Below, piece by piece: positions 8,338-17,483 of a stretch of DNA of 64,000 nucleotides. Positions within the stretch are counted from its first letter, which is position 1. The number at the start of each line of letters is the position of its first letter. This DNA comes from Sulfidibacterium sp964549335 (GTDB lineage: Bacteria; Bacteroidota; Bacteroidia; Bacteroidales; F082), in the NCBI GenBank assembly GCA_964549335.1, contig CAZJUQ010000036.1, forward strand, positions 1 through 64,000. The letters are read 5' to 3'. Below the pieces are notes generated by a model that saw only the letters and a list, made by a program, of their open reading frames with translations, searched no databases and had not been told where the DNA came from. Position numbers and translations under genes: made by a program.

Positions 8338-9846
8338 TTATTTTATCAACAAATCGGTATCGAATACCAAGGGACGGTTATTTTCAAAATCGAAAAGTGT
8401 CATTTTGCGTATGCGATAATAATTTTTCCAATATACACTAAGCGAATTGAAATAGCTTTTACGGGCATTGTCGTTATCTATTTGCGCCATGTTCAAATCG
8501 AGGACGTTGTTAATTTTTCCTATCATATATCGTTTGTGGGTAACTTCGTAACGTTTTTGCGCAACGGTATCCGATTTGGCGGCAATAAACAGTTGTTTTT
8601 TCTGCATTTTAAACTGCATAATTTGCAAATAGATGTTTTGTTCGAAATCAAGTTTATCCTGTTGAACGGCAGTTTGTACCAAATCGAGATTTGATTCCGC
8701 CATTTTAATTTGTCCTCTTGCCTTGCCCCAATCGAGAATGGGAAGGGTAATTCCCAGCGAAACCCTCTCACCGTCGAGGGGATTTTTATATGCGTCGGGC
8801 ATGGTTGCCGCCGTTTGTGTCAATCCGAAAGAGGCGAAAAAGTTGGCATCGAAACGTCCGTTCATTTTAGCCATATCAAGTTGACTTTCGGCTTGAAGAA
8901 TTCTTTTTTGAAAATCCATCCCCTCCGAAGTATTTAACTTTGCCAGTTCAATGGCCTTTTGAACGGGGATATCAAAGTAAGGTGTTACGGCGGGAGGAAT
9001 AAGCTCAACGTCCAACGTGTCTTTAAGCCGCAAAAACGATTTAAAAAGAAAGAGACGGTTATCGTAATTCAATTCGGCATTTTCAACGGACGCATCGGCT
9101 TTTAAAAGGTTCAGCTCCAACTGTAAAAGGTCGTTCTCGGCAATTTTCCCCAGATTGTAACGTCCTTGCGCAATATGATAGAGTGTATCGTAATTATGAT
9201 AATTTTTTTCGGCAATCTCTTTCTCAATTTGTGCCGACAGTAAGGCGAAAAAATAATCGATTGCTTTTATTGCAATATCCTCGCTGCTTTCCAAATATTT
9301 TCTTTTCGCCTGTTCGTATTCCAAAGGGTTAATCTTTTTATCCCATTTGTATTTATTATAACTGAAAATGGGCTGTCTGATTCCGATGTTAACAATATTC
9401 GACAAAAACTGACGACGGGTAGTGTCGGGCAAAAAGTTATCCATTTGCGCTATGCCCGAATTAATAAAAACCTCACCGCCCGTAAGTCCTATCTTTTGCC
9501 TCAGCGATACGTCCAAAGAGTAGTTTGTTATGCTTTGCGGCGTGTAATTTATGGTACCGTCTTGCGACGAAATGGCATTTATACTCCTGTTTACATCGGG
9601 CAAGGTGGCGCTTAAACTCAAATTGGGCAAATAGTCGGCTTTGAAAGAACGGTAACGCCAATATTCGCTCCTGAAACGGTGTATTGCCATCAAAGCATCG
9701 GGCGACTGCCTCTGGGCTATTTTAATAACCTCATTAAGAGTATATTTAACCTTTTTTTGAGCTTTTAAAGTTGATATACACGTAACGGAAAACAATAAAA
9801 TCAATGACAATAAAACAAATTGAAAGGTAAATCTATTTTTCCCCAT
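8338..9846 (-). CDS. TolC-family outer-membrane efflux protein
   Basis: A 502-aa protein with an N-terminal signal segment (about 1-30) and the long alternating helical heptads of the OEP/TolC family. LNEVIKIAQRQSPDALMA near residue 38 opens the first repeat, and the second repeat begins around residue 285 (AIELAKLNTSEGMDF). Such proteins form a trimeric channel through the outer membrane and alpha-barrel into the periplasm, completing tripartite export pumps. No membrane-fusion protein or inner-membrane pump gene is adjacent, so the substrate is unknown. The length exceeds the usual 420-480 residues slightly. It is probably transcribed alone from a promoter just upstream. Confidence 0.88.
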   Translation of the reverse strand: MGKNRFTFQFVLLSLILLFSVTCISTLKAQKKVKYTLNEVIKIAQRQSPDALMAIHRFRSEYWRYRSFKADYLPNLSLSATLPDVNRSINAISSQDGTINYTPQSITNYSLDVSLRQKIGLTGGEVFINSGIAQMDNFLPDTTRRQFLSNIVNIGIRQPIFSYNKYKWDKKINPLEYEQAKRKYLESSEDIAIKAIDYFFALLSAQIEKEIAEKNYHNYDTLYHIAQGRYNLGKIAENDLLQLELNLLKADASVENAELNYDNRLFLFKSFLRLKDTLDVELIPPAVTPYFDIPVQKAIELAKLNTSEGMDFQKRILQAESQLDMAKMNGRFDANFFASFGLTQTAATMPDAYKNPLDGERVSLGITLPILDWGKARGQIKMAESNLDLVQTAVQQDKLDFEQNIYLQIMQFKMQKKQLFIAAKSDTVAQKRYEVTHKRYMIGKINNVLDLNMAQIDNDNARKSYFNSLSVYWKNYYRIRKMTLFDFENNRPLVFDTDLLIK

Positions 9847-9866
9847 TTTATAATAATCTTTTTGTA

Positions 9867-9874
9867 CAAAGGTA
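9867..9874 (-). promoter_or_regulatory. -7 element upstream of the TolC-family gene
   Basis: On the minus strand this reads TACCTTTG, a full match to TAnnTTTG, only 20 bases before the start codon. No well-placed -33 box is seen. Confidence 0.45.
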
Positions 9875-10129
9875 ATAACTTAATTCTTTCGTTTTTCTTG
9901 TAAAAAACAAACATTATTTTACATTTTTTTCAGTATTGCACATAACTTATCAAGTGACACCGGCATTAATTATTTGAAAAAATAAAACATTTTTAAACCT
10001 TTTATGCTCAAGCCGGTGAATTTTCCGGCGGTCATTATTTAAGCTGGAAAGCGTTTACGGTTTTGTCTTTCTGACCTGTTTACCCAAAATATTTCAATTC
10101 TGTTTCGGCACAATTTGAGGAAACAATGT

Positions 10130-10137
10130 TATTTTTG
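10130..10137 (+). promoter_or_regulatory. -7 element upstream of the beta-propeller lipoprotein gene
   Basis: TATTTTTG matches TAnnTTTG about 90 bases before the ATG at 10226. A TTTG at 10114-10117 lies upstream, but the spacing of 12 is short for a -33 box. Confidence 0.4.
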
Positions 10138-10225
10138 TCACAATACGGACATTTACCGGTGCCGCTAAACATGGTTCAATTTTATAAATATTTAAAATGA
10201 TTTTTAAACATTAAAAAAAGAGATT

Positions 10226-11056
10226 ATGAAACATAAAATATTTTTATCACTGACGGCTTTGTTGCTGTTGTTGGAAGCATGTTCGCAAAGTAACAAAACG
10301 GTATGGGAAACCCCACCCTTGCTTAAAGTTCCTGAATCGGCATTTTACGATGCGCATTCAAAAAGGATTTACGTTTCCAATATCAACGGCAAACCGGCGG
10401 CAAAAGACCACAACGGTTTTGTTTCGGTATTGGATACCAAAGGCAATATTGTTAATCTCGAATGGGTTACCGGATTAAATGCTCCCAAAGGTATTGCAAA
10501 ACACAACAACAAACTTTTCGTTACCGATATCGACAGGGTAGCCGAGATTGATATTTTAAAAGGCAAAATATCAAAATTTTATCATGTTGATGGAGCCTCG
10601 TTCCTCAACGATATCGTATGCGACAAAAGGGGAAACATTTTCATAAGCGACAGTGACAAAGGGGTTGTTTTTAAACTCGACACGAATGGCAGACCGTCTA
10701 TTTGGTGCAAGGATAAAATACTTATCGGGGCTAACGGACTCGCCATTAAAAACAACAAATTGCTTGTGGGAACTTACAACGGTATTGCGGAAATAGATAT
10801 CCGCACAAAAAAACGCTCACTCGTTATAAAACACAAAGGAATGATTGACGGATTGATACCTGCCGGAAATGATAAATATATTGTATCGGACTGGGAAGGT
10901 AAAGTGGAAATTTTACAAAAAGGGAAAAAACCCGAAATATTATTAAACAACATCAATGCAAAAATTAATGCCGCCGATCTCGGTTTCATACCAGACAGGA
11001 AAATTATTTTAATTCCCACCTTTTTCGATAACAGGGTAATTGCCATTAAGATGTAA
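10226..11056 (+). CDS. SMP-30/NHL-like beta-propeller lipoprotein
   Basis: A 276-aa precursor with a lipoprotein signal peptide and lipobox LLEAC near residue 19. The mature part consists of repeated blades with the pattern 'I...GNIFISDSDKGVVFKLD' and 'NNKLLVGTYNGIAEID', as in SMP-30/gluconolactonase and NHL-type six-bladed propellers. I cannot verify the metal-binding residues of true gluconolactonases, so enzymatic activity is uncertain; ligand binding or a scaffold role in the envelope is equally possible. It stands alone and ends at a hairpin shared with clpB. An AAAGAG stretch precedes the start codon. Confidence 0.75.
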   Translation: MKHKIFLSLTALLLLLEACSQSNKTVWETPPLLKVPESAFYDAHSKRIYVSNINGKPAAKDHNGFVSVLDTKGNIVNLEWVTGLNAPKGIAKHNNKLFVTDIDRVAEIDILKGKISKFYHVDGASFLNDIVCDKRGNIFISDSDKGVVFKLDTNGRPSIWCKDKILIGANGLAIKNNKLLVGTYNGIAEIDIRTKKRSLVIKHKGMIDGLIPAGNDKYIVSDWEGKVEILQKGKKPEILLNNINAKINAADLGFIPDRKIILIPTFFDNRVIAIKM

Positions 11057-11123
11057 ACCTGCCGTATAATAACCTTTATTGCTGCAACAACGCCAGGAAA
11101 CGGCAAGGAATACAACGGCAAAA

Positions 11124-11150
11124 AAAAAGCCGGCTTAAAACCGGCTTTTT
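11124..11150 (+). terminator. Bidirectional intrinsic terminator
   Basis: AAAAAGCCGG and CCGGCTTTTT form a 10-bp stem around a 7-base loop between two convergent genes, with A and T tracts on either side. It ends directly at the clpB stop codon. Confidence 0.8.
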
Positions 11151-13739
11151 TTAGTTCCTGAAAATAAATTCACCATTTTCCACATCAATTATTATGGGTT
11201 TTGTATTGTCAACTTTGCCTGCAAGAATCATCTTCGACAATTCGTTCATAACATTACGTTGGATAACCCTTTTTAGCGGCCGTGCTCCGAATTGCGGGTC
11301 GTAACCCCGTTCGGCAAGCAAATCGACAGCTGCATCCGTAATTTTAAGTTCAATGTTATTTTTCTTCAACAATGCCTGCAGCAAATCGAATTGCAATTTC
11401 ACAATACCGTGAATTTCATCTTTCGACAGAGGTTTAAACATTATTATTTCGTCAACCCTGTTGAGAAATTCTGGTCGTATTGTCTTTTTGAGCAATTCGA
11501 AGACCTCTCTTCTTGTTTTTTCGATAATCTCCTCTTCATTACCTGCCGACATTTTCGAGAAATTCTCTTGTATGAGGTGCGAACCGATATTTGAGGTCAT
11601 AATTATTATGGTGTTTTTAAAGTTCACCGTACGACCTTTGTTGTCGGTTAAGCGCCCGTCGTCAAGTACTTGAAGGAGTATATTGAACACATCGGGGTGG
11701 GCTTTTTCTATCTCGTCGAGCAGCACCACGGAATATGGTTTACGGCGTACCGCTTCGGTAAGTTGACCGCTTTCGTCGTAGCCCACATATCCGGGAGGCG
11801 CTCCCACAAGCCGCGAAACCGAATGTCGCTCCTGGTATTCCGACATATCTATACGCACCATGGCATTTTCGTTGTTAAACAAAAAGTCGGCAAGAGCTTT
11901 TGCAAGTTCGGTCTTTCCCACTCCTGTTGTTCCGAGAAATATAAACGACCCTATCGGACGTTTTTCGTCTTGCAATCCGGCACGGCTTCTTCTTATGGCA
12001 TCGGCAATGGCATTAATGGCATCGTCTTGTCCTACCACGCGTTTGTGCAACTCCTCTTCGAGATGAAGCAATTTTTCCCTCTCGCTCTGCAACATACGGC
12101 TTACCGGTATTCCCGTCCATTTCGATACCACTTCGGCAACCTCTTCGGCGGTAACCTCTTCGTTAATCATGGGTTTATCGCCTTGCACCTCTTTCAGCTT
12201 CTCTTTCAACTGTTCCACCTCTTCGTTTAACGAGGTTATTTTACCGTATCTCAATTCTGCAACTTTTCCGAAATCACCGTCACGTTCAGCTTGTTCGGCT
12301 TGCAGTTTATACTCCTCAATAAGTTTTTTCCGCTCCTGGATTTTATCTACAATCTCTTTTTCGGCTTGCCATTTTGCTTTCAATCCGTTATGTTTTTCGT
12401 TCAAGTTGGCAAGTTCCTCGTTTATTTGTTGCAGTTTCTGCTTATCGTTTTCCCTTTTAATAGCCTCTTTTTCAATTTCCAGCTGACGAATACGCCGTTC
12501 AACTACTTCCAGTTCTTCGGGCAACGAATTTATTTCCAGACGCAACTTTGAAGCGGCCTCGTCGATAAGGTCGATGGCTTTGTCGGGCAAAAACCTGTCG
12601 GTAATATACCTCTGCGAAAGTTCAACCGCCGCTACTATAGCTTCGTCGAGTATTCTTACTTTATGATACGATTCGTATTTATCTTTCAATCCGCGCAATA
12701 TGGATATTGCCGACATTGTGTCGGGCTCGTCAACCATAACAATTTGGAACCTCCTCTCAAGAGCCTTGTCTTTTTCGAAATATTTTTGATACTCCTTGAG
12801 TGTGGTGGCACCAATGGCACGCAACTCTCCCCTTGCCAATGCAGGTTTCAGAATGTTGGCGGCATCCATAGCGCCTTCCGATTTTCCGGCTCCGACCAAA
12901 GTGTGTATTTCGTCGATAAAGAGAATAATTTCACCTTCGGATTGTATCACCTCTTTTACAACACTCTTCAAACGCTCTTCAAATTCGCCTTTGTATTTTG
13001 CTCCTGCAATGAGCGCTCCCATATCGAGCGAATAAATCTTCTTCGTTTTTAAATTTTCGGGAACATCACCATTCACAATACGGTGTGCAATACCTTCGGC
13101 AATTGCCGTTTTACCCACTCCGGGCTCTCCTATCAATATGGGATTGTTTTTTGTCCTTCTCGACAAAATCTGCAACACCCTTCTTATCTCGTCGTCGCGC
13201 CCTATTACAGGGTCAAGTTTGCCGTTGGCAGCCATTTCGTTCAAATTATTGGCGTAACGGTCCAATGCATTGTATTGATCCTCGGCCGATTGAGAGTTTA
13301 CCGTACTCCCTTTTCGCAAATCTTTTATGGCGGCAATCAGCTCTTTTGCCGTTACCCCGTTGTCTTTAAGCAATTGCGAAGCACTGCTTTTCACCTCCAA
13401 CAATGCCAGTAAAAGATGCTCAATGGCTACAAACTGGTCGCCAAACTCTTTCAAATACCGGGGTGCCTTATTCAACACTTCACGTGCATCGTTGGAAAGA
13501 TAGGGCTCTCCTCCCGAAACTTTCGGCAACGACTCGATAATTTTGTCAACAGCCTGCGAAAACACAGGAAAATTGACATTCAGTTTTTTTAATATGTACG
13601 GAGTGGCATTCTCATCAACAAGCAGTATTCCCTTCAACAGGTGAATGCTCTCTATGGCCTGTTGTCCGTGTTGGGAAGCAACCTCTTGCGATTTTTGAAT
13701 AGCCTCCTGCGATTTTATGGTAAATTGATTAAAATTCAT
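11151..13739 (-). CDS. clpB: ATP-dependent disaggregase ClpB
   Basis: The start is taken as the ATG at 13739 (MNFNQFTIKSQEAIQ), giving 862 aa, the usual ClpB length; the longer frame adds a Lys-rich stretch not seen in the family. Order: Clp N-domain (1-150), AAA-1 with Walker A GEPGVGKT and Walker B LFIDEIHTLVGAG, the long coiled-coil M domain (about 400-525) with many Glu/Lys heptads, and AAA-2 with Walker A GTTGVGKTELAKAL. The M domain marks ClpB and excludes ClpA and ClpC. It refolds aggregated proteins with DnaK after heat or oxidative stress. I see no CIRCE element upstream, so control is unclear. Confidence 0.95.
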   Translation of the reverse strand: MNFNQFTIKSQEAIQKSQEVASQHGQQAIESIHLLKGILLVDENATPYILKKLNVNFPVFSQAVDKIIESLPKVSGGEPYLSNDAREVLNKAPRYLKEFGDQFVAIEHLLLALLEVKSSASQLLKDNGVTAKELIAAIKDLRKGSTVNSQSAEDQYNALDRYANNLNEMAANGKLDPVIGRDDEIRRVLQILSRRTKNNPILIGEPGVGKTAIAEGIAHRIVNGDVPENLKTKKIYSLDMGALIAGAKYKGEFEERLKSVVKEVIQSEGEIILFIDEIHTLVGAGKSEGAMDAANILKPALARGELRAIGATTLKEYQKYFEKDKALERRFQIVMVDEPDTMSAISILRGLKDKYESYHKVRILDEAIVAAVELSQRYITDRFLPDKAIDLIDEAASKLRLEINSLPEELEVVERRIRQLEIEKEAIKRENDKQKLQQINEELANLNEKHNGLKAKWQAEKEIVDKIQERKKLIEEYKLQAEQAERDGDFGKVAELRYGKITSLNEEVEQLKEKLKEVQGDKPMINEEVTAEEVAEVVSKWTGIPVSRMLQSEREKLLHLEEELHKRVVGQDDAINAIADAIRRSRAGLQDEKRPIGSFIFLGTTGVGKTELAKALADFLFNNENAMVRIDMSEYQERHSVSRLVGAPPGYVGYDESGQLTEAVRRKPYSVVLLDEIEKAHPDVFNILLQVLDDGRLTDNKGRTVNFKNTIIIMTSNIGSHLIQENFSKMSAGNEEEIIEKTRREVFELLKKTIRPEFLNRVDEIIMFKPLSKDEIHGIVKLQFDLLQALLKKNNIELKITDAAVDLLAERGYDPQFGARPLKRVIQRNVMNELSKMILAGKVDNTKPIIIDVENGEFIFRN

Positions 13740-13945
13740 ATCTTTTTCCTCCTTTTTAATTTTTTTGTCTTTTTTATTATCAAAAGTTTTACCCAAATTA
13801 AATTTTTTGTAAATTTCTGTTATTCTGGCAGTTAATATTATTTTCCGGTGTCAAATTGGCATACTGCAACCCATAAATCGACTTATATGTCATATCAAGG
13901 GAAAAATTTCCATTTACAAATCAGGAAAGATAATATCAAACCGAT

Positions 13946-13953
13946 TATTTTTG
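13946..13953 (+). promoter_or_regulatory. -7 element upstream of the anchor-L/PKD surface protein
   Basis: TATTTTTG matches TAnnTTTG 25 bases before the ATG at 13979. No good -33 box is seen. Confidence 0.45.
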
Positions 13954-13978
13954 TAAGGTAAACCAAAACAAAATATAT

Positions 13979-16900
13979 ATGTTCCGCAATATACATATTC
14001 TGACGGCAGTACTGTTATTAATGATAATAATACCGAAACAGGTAAAATCACAATTTGAAATAGAGGTAATTCCGTGCCAAACCAACGAAGAGGTATTGGC
14101 TTTAATAGATACTGTATTTTTATCGGGTGTAAATCCGCAGGCAATAGACAACTTAACATTCACCGGCGACCCTACTGCCGTGGGATACTTCAAAAGAGCA
14201 TTTTTTACGGGTTTTCAGGTTCCCGAGGGAATAATCTTAACTACAGGTCATGCCGATGATGCCGACAAAAACAACATTTGCAACTCTTCTCAAAATGCAA
14301 GCACCAACAACAACGGTCCCAACAACGATCCCGATTTGGCACAAGCATCGGGAGGCAGTGTTAATGATGCTTGTATTATAGAATTTGATTTCAGACCTAC
14401 CGCCGATACCGTACGTTTCAATTACCTTTTTGCCTCCGAAGAGTATCACGAATATGTATTCCAATTCAATGACGTTTTCGGTTTTTTTCTTTCCGGCGAC
14501 GGATTAAACGGACCTTATACAAACAACGGAATTAATATTGCCATTATTCCCGGCACCAACTTGCCGGTTACAATAAACAACATAAATTTCGGAGCGGGAG
14601 GCGTAACATGCACAGGAAAACCCGGTGGTTGTACCAACTGTCAATATATGGTGGATAACAGCCAAACAACCGACCCCGCTTTTGATCAATTTGTTTACGA
14701 CGGATATACCACGGTTCTGGAAGCAAAAAGCGCCGTAACCCAATGCTCGTGGTACCATATTAAAATAGCAATAAGCGATATCGGCGATGCTCTTTTCGAT
14801 TCCGGTGTATTGCTGGAAAAGGGGAGCTTTAATCCGGGAAACGTTACCGAAGTTACCGACTACACACACCCTACGGTTGACTCTCTTGTTTACGAAGGAT
14901 GCAACAATCACGAAGCCATATTGTATTTCAGCATTGCAGAACCCATGAGTTTTCCCTATATTATCCCTTTCGAGGTTGACGGTACGGCAACAAGGGATGT
15001 GGATTACAAACTTACCACGACACACCCTGGCGATACCATATACATTCCGGCAGGGGAGACATACGACTCGTTGATAATAATGCCGTATGCCGATAACGAG
15101 GTGGAAGGAATAGAGTCGGTTTATATTCTTTACAACTCGCAAATGTGTAATGTTTTCTCGCAGCAAGACACGGCAACGGTATTGATATCCGACCGTCCGG
15201 AACTCACCGATACCACATTACGGTTTCCCGTCTATTGCGAAGACACCGCCGTATTGGATTTTACACAGGTGTTAAACGGTGTTCCGCCGTACAGTTTCGA
15301 TTGGTACACTTTGGGACTGACAACACCAACGGTAAATTATGTTCCGAGCGGCACCGATTCGGTTATGGTCCCGGTAATCGTTTTCGACACATGCGGATTT
15401 CAGGTTACCGATTCGGCTTTTGTAATTGTACCGCCGCTTGTTGCCGACGCCGGTCCCGACCAATCGTTATGTAATCAGGATTCCGACACCCTGCACGGCT
15501 CTTCGCCCGGCGCTCAACATTTTTTATGGGACAGCAATCCCACCGATCCCACACTTGCAGGACAGGAAAACCTGCAAGAACCGGTAGTGAGTCCTACGGT
15601 AACCACCGACTATTATTTAACTGTTTCGGACAATTGTACCCACCAAGCCGGCGATACTACGGCTATCTTACTGAACGAAGCGGTGGCAAATGCAGGCGAC
15701 GACATTCAGATTTGTATCGGCGATACGGCAACCTTAACATGCAATCAAGGTTCGGCATACAAATGGACTGCAAATCCGCCGGACCCGTCATTGACACCGC
15801 AAGACACCTTACGCACCGTTCACGTATTACCGCAACAAACAACAACATATACGGTATCGGTTACGAATGAGTGCGGATATTCGGCGTCGGACGATGTAAC
15901 CGTAACCGTTTTACCGTTGCCCGACGCAAATGCGGGAGAAAACGACCATGTTTGCAAAGGACTTCCTTATCAACTTTCGGCTTCGGGAGGTATAAGCTAT
16001 GTATGGACATCAATGCCATACGATGCTTCACTTTATACAAACGGTCAGGATACAACGCCAACTCCCACGGTTATGCCCGACACAACTACAACTTACATAG
16101 TTTATGTTTCGGACGGACAATGCAGTAACGAAGATTCGGTAACAATATACGTTGACCCCGTTCCCGAGTTGAGTTTAATTGCTTACAACGACTCGTTATG
16201 CTTCGGCGATACGGCCGTAATCACCATCGTAGGTGATGCCGATTACACATGGACTTCGACACCTTACGACAAATCGCTGGAAGGACAAGAACATAATCAA
16301 ACGGTATCGGTTTCGCCCGACACCACAACCCTCTATACAATGACGGGAAATGTTCCGGGATTTAACTGTCCGGCAACACTATACCAGCCGGTTTACGTAA
16401 AACCCGAATTACACGCAACTTTCACGCCGGTTTCCGACCAAATATGTCAAGGAGAACAACTTGTGGTAAATTACACAGGCAATGCAGGCGTAAATGCCGT
16501 TTACAACATCGACTGGAGCAATAACGGAACCTTACAGGGGTCGGGACAAGGACCTTACACCTTTGTTTTCGACTCGGCAGGAAACGAAACCATTACTATG
16601 ACCGTGGAAGAAGACGGATGTATCAGCGAACCGTTCACGAAAACGGTCTCCGTCCTTCCTACCCCGGTAGCCGCCTTTACGGCAGACATAACCGAAGATT
16701 GCGAACCTTTGACCGTTAATTTCAATGATATTTCACAAAACATTACCCAGCAAACGGCTTACGAATGGAATTTCGGAACAGGTGACAAAAGCACTTTACA
16801 AAACCCTCAATACACTTACGACAGTGCAGGAACCTATACTGTATCTTTAAAAGTTGTTAATTACGGTCTTTGTCACGATACAAAAACATATAACGGTTTT

Positions 16901-17440
16901 ATCAAGGTTCATGATGTTCCTGATGCCGACTTTACTCCCGACCCGCAACAGACTGTCCTCGAAGATGCTACAATAAGTTTTACAAACAACTCGAACAGCA
17001 CCGAGCCATACGGTATTTTATGGGATTTCGGCGACGGCGACACATCAAACATTAACAACCCTGTGCACACATACAGCCAAACGGGAATTTATCAGGTTTG
17101 GCTAACGCTTACCACAACATTCGGTTGTACCTCAAACATAATGAAAGAGGTAACCGTAAATCCCGATTTTTCGGCTTTTGCACCAAACTCGTTTACTCCC
17201 AACGGCGACGGCTTAAACGACACTTTCAAGATAATGGGGGTAGGAATAAAAAAATTCAAATTGGAGATTTATAACAGATGGGGGGAATTACTTTTTGAAT
17301 CGAACAATTTGGAAGATGAGTGGGACGGAAAATATAACGGCAAACTTGTTCCGAGGGGAACCTACGTTTATAAAGTATATTACACCACATTTTTAGATAA
17401 AAACGTGGAAAAAAGGGGCATGGTAACGGTAATCTATTAA
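13979..17440 (+). CDS. Secreted choice-of-anchor-L / PKD protein with type B T9SS sorting domain
   Basis: An 1153-aa surface protein. A signal peptide (1-24) is followed by a choice-of-anchor-L domain (about 45-275, with LFASEEYHEYV and FGFFLSGDG), a Calx-beta-like segment (about 290-400), a run of Ig-like repeats each opening with 'ANAGDD..C' style sequences (about 400-850), two PKD domains (WNFGTGD and WDFGDGD, about 880-1060), and the gliding-motility-associated C-terminal domain (about 1065-1153, SFTPNGDGLNDTF and YNRWGELLFES). This C-terminal domain directs export by the type IX system and cell-surface attachment. The domain mix suggests an adhesin or surface filament component. No catalytic domain is present. 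Confidence 0.88.
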   Translation: MFRNIHILTAVLLLMIIIPKQVKSQFEIEVIPCQTNEEVLALIDTVFLSGVNPQAIDNLTFTGDPTAVGYFKRAFFTGFQVPEGIILTTGHADDADKNNICNSSQNASTNNNGPNNDPDLAQASGGSVNDACIIEFDFRPTADTVRFNYLFASEEYHEYVFQFNDVFGFFLSGDGLNGPYTNNGINIAIIPGTNLPVTINNINFGAGGVTCTGKPGGCTNCQYMVDNSQTTDPAFDQFVYDGYTTVLEAKSAVTQCSWYHIKIAISDIGDALFDSGVLLEKGSFNPGNVTEVTDYTHPTVDSLVYEGCNNHEAILYFSIAEPMSFPYIIPFEVDGTATRDVDYKLTTTHPGDTIYIPAGETYDSLIIMPYADNEVEGIESVYILYNSQMCNVFSQQDTATVLISDRPELTDTTLRFPVYCEDTAVLDFTQVLNGVPPYSFDWYTLGLTTPTVNYVPSGTDSVMVPVIVFDTCGFQVTDSAFVIVPPLVADAGPDQSLCNQDSDTLHGSSPGAQHFLWDSNPTDPTLAGQENLQEPVVSPTVTTDYYLTVSDNCTHQAGDTTAILLNEAVANAGDDIQICIGDTATLTCNQGSAYKWTANPPDPSLTPQDTLRTVHVLPQQTTTYTVSVTNECGYSASDDVTVTVLPLPDANAGENDHVCKGLPYQLSASGGISYVWTSMPYDASLYTNGQDTTPTPTVMPDTTTTYIVYVSDGQCSNEDSVTIYVDPVPELSLIAYNDSLCFGDTAVITIVGDADYTWTSTPYDKSLEGQEHNQTVSVSPDTTTLYTMTGNVPGFNCPATLYQPVYVKPELHATFTPVSDQICQGEQLVVNYTGNAGVNAVYNIDWSNNGTLQGSGQGPYTFVFDSAGNETITMTVEEDGCISEPFTKTVSVLPTPVAAFTADITEDCEPLTVNFNDISQNITQQTAYEWNFGTGDKSTLQNPQYTYDSAGTYTVSLKVVNYGLCHDTKTYNGFIKVHDVPDADFTPDPQQTVLEDATISFTNNSNSTEPYGILWDFGDGDTSNINNPVHTYSQTGIYQVWLTLTTTFGCTSNIMKEVTVNPDFSAFAPNSFTPNGDGLNDTFKIMGVGIKKFKLEIYNRWGELLFESNNLEDEWDGKYNGKLVPRGTYVYKVYYTTFLDKNVEKRGMVTVIY

Positions 17441-17483
17441 TATCCGGAAACAGTTTCCCGGGGAAAAACAGGCAAAACCATTT

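Larger units (their letters stand above)
9847..10225 (+). other. Divergent intergenic region with two promoters
   Basis: This 379-base gap separates the TolC-family gene (leftward) from the beta-propeller lipoprotein gene (rightward). It is AT-rich, has no convincing reading frame, and holds one -7 element for each direction. A short GCCGG/CCGGC hairpin near 10012-10030 is too weak to call. Confidence 0.6.
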
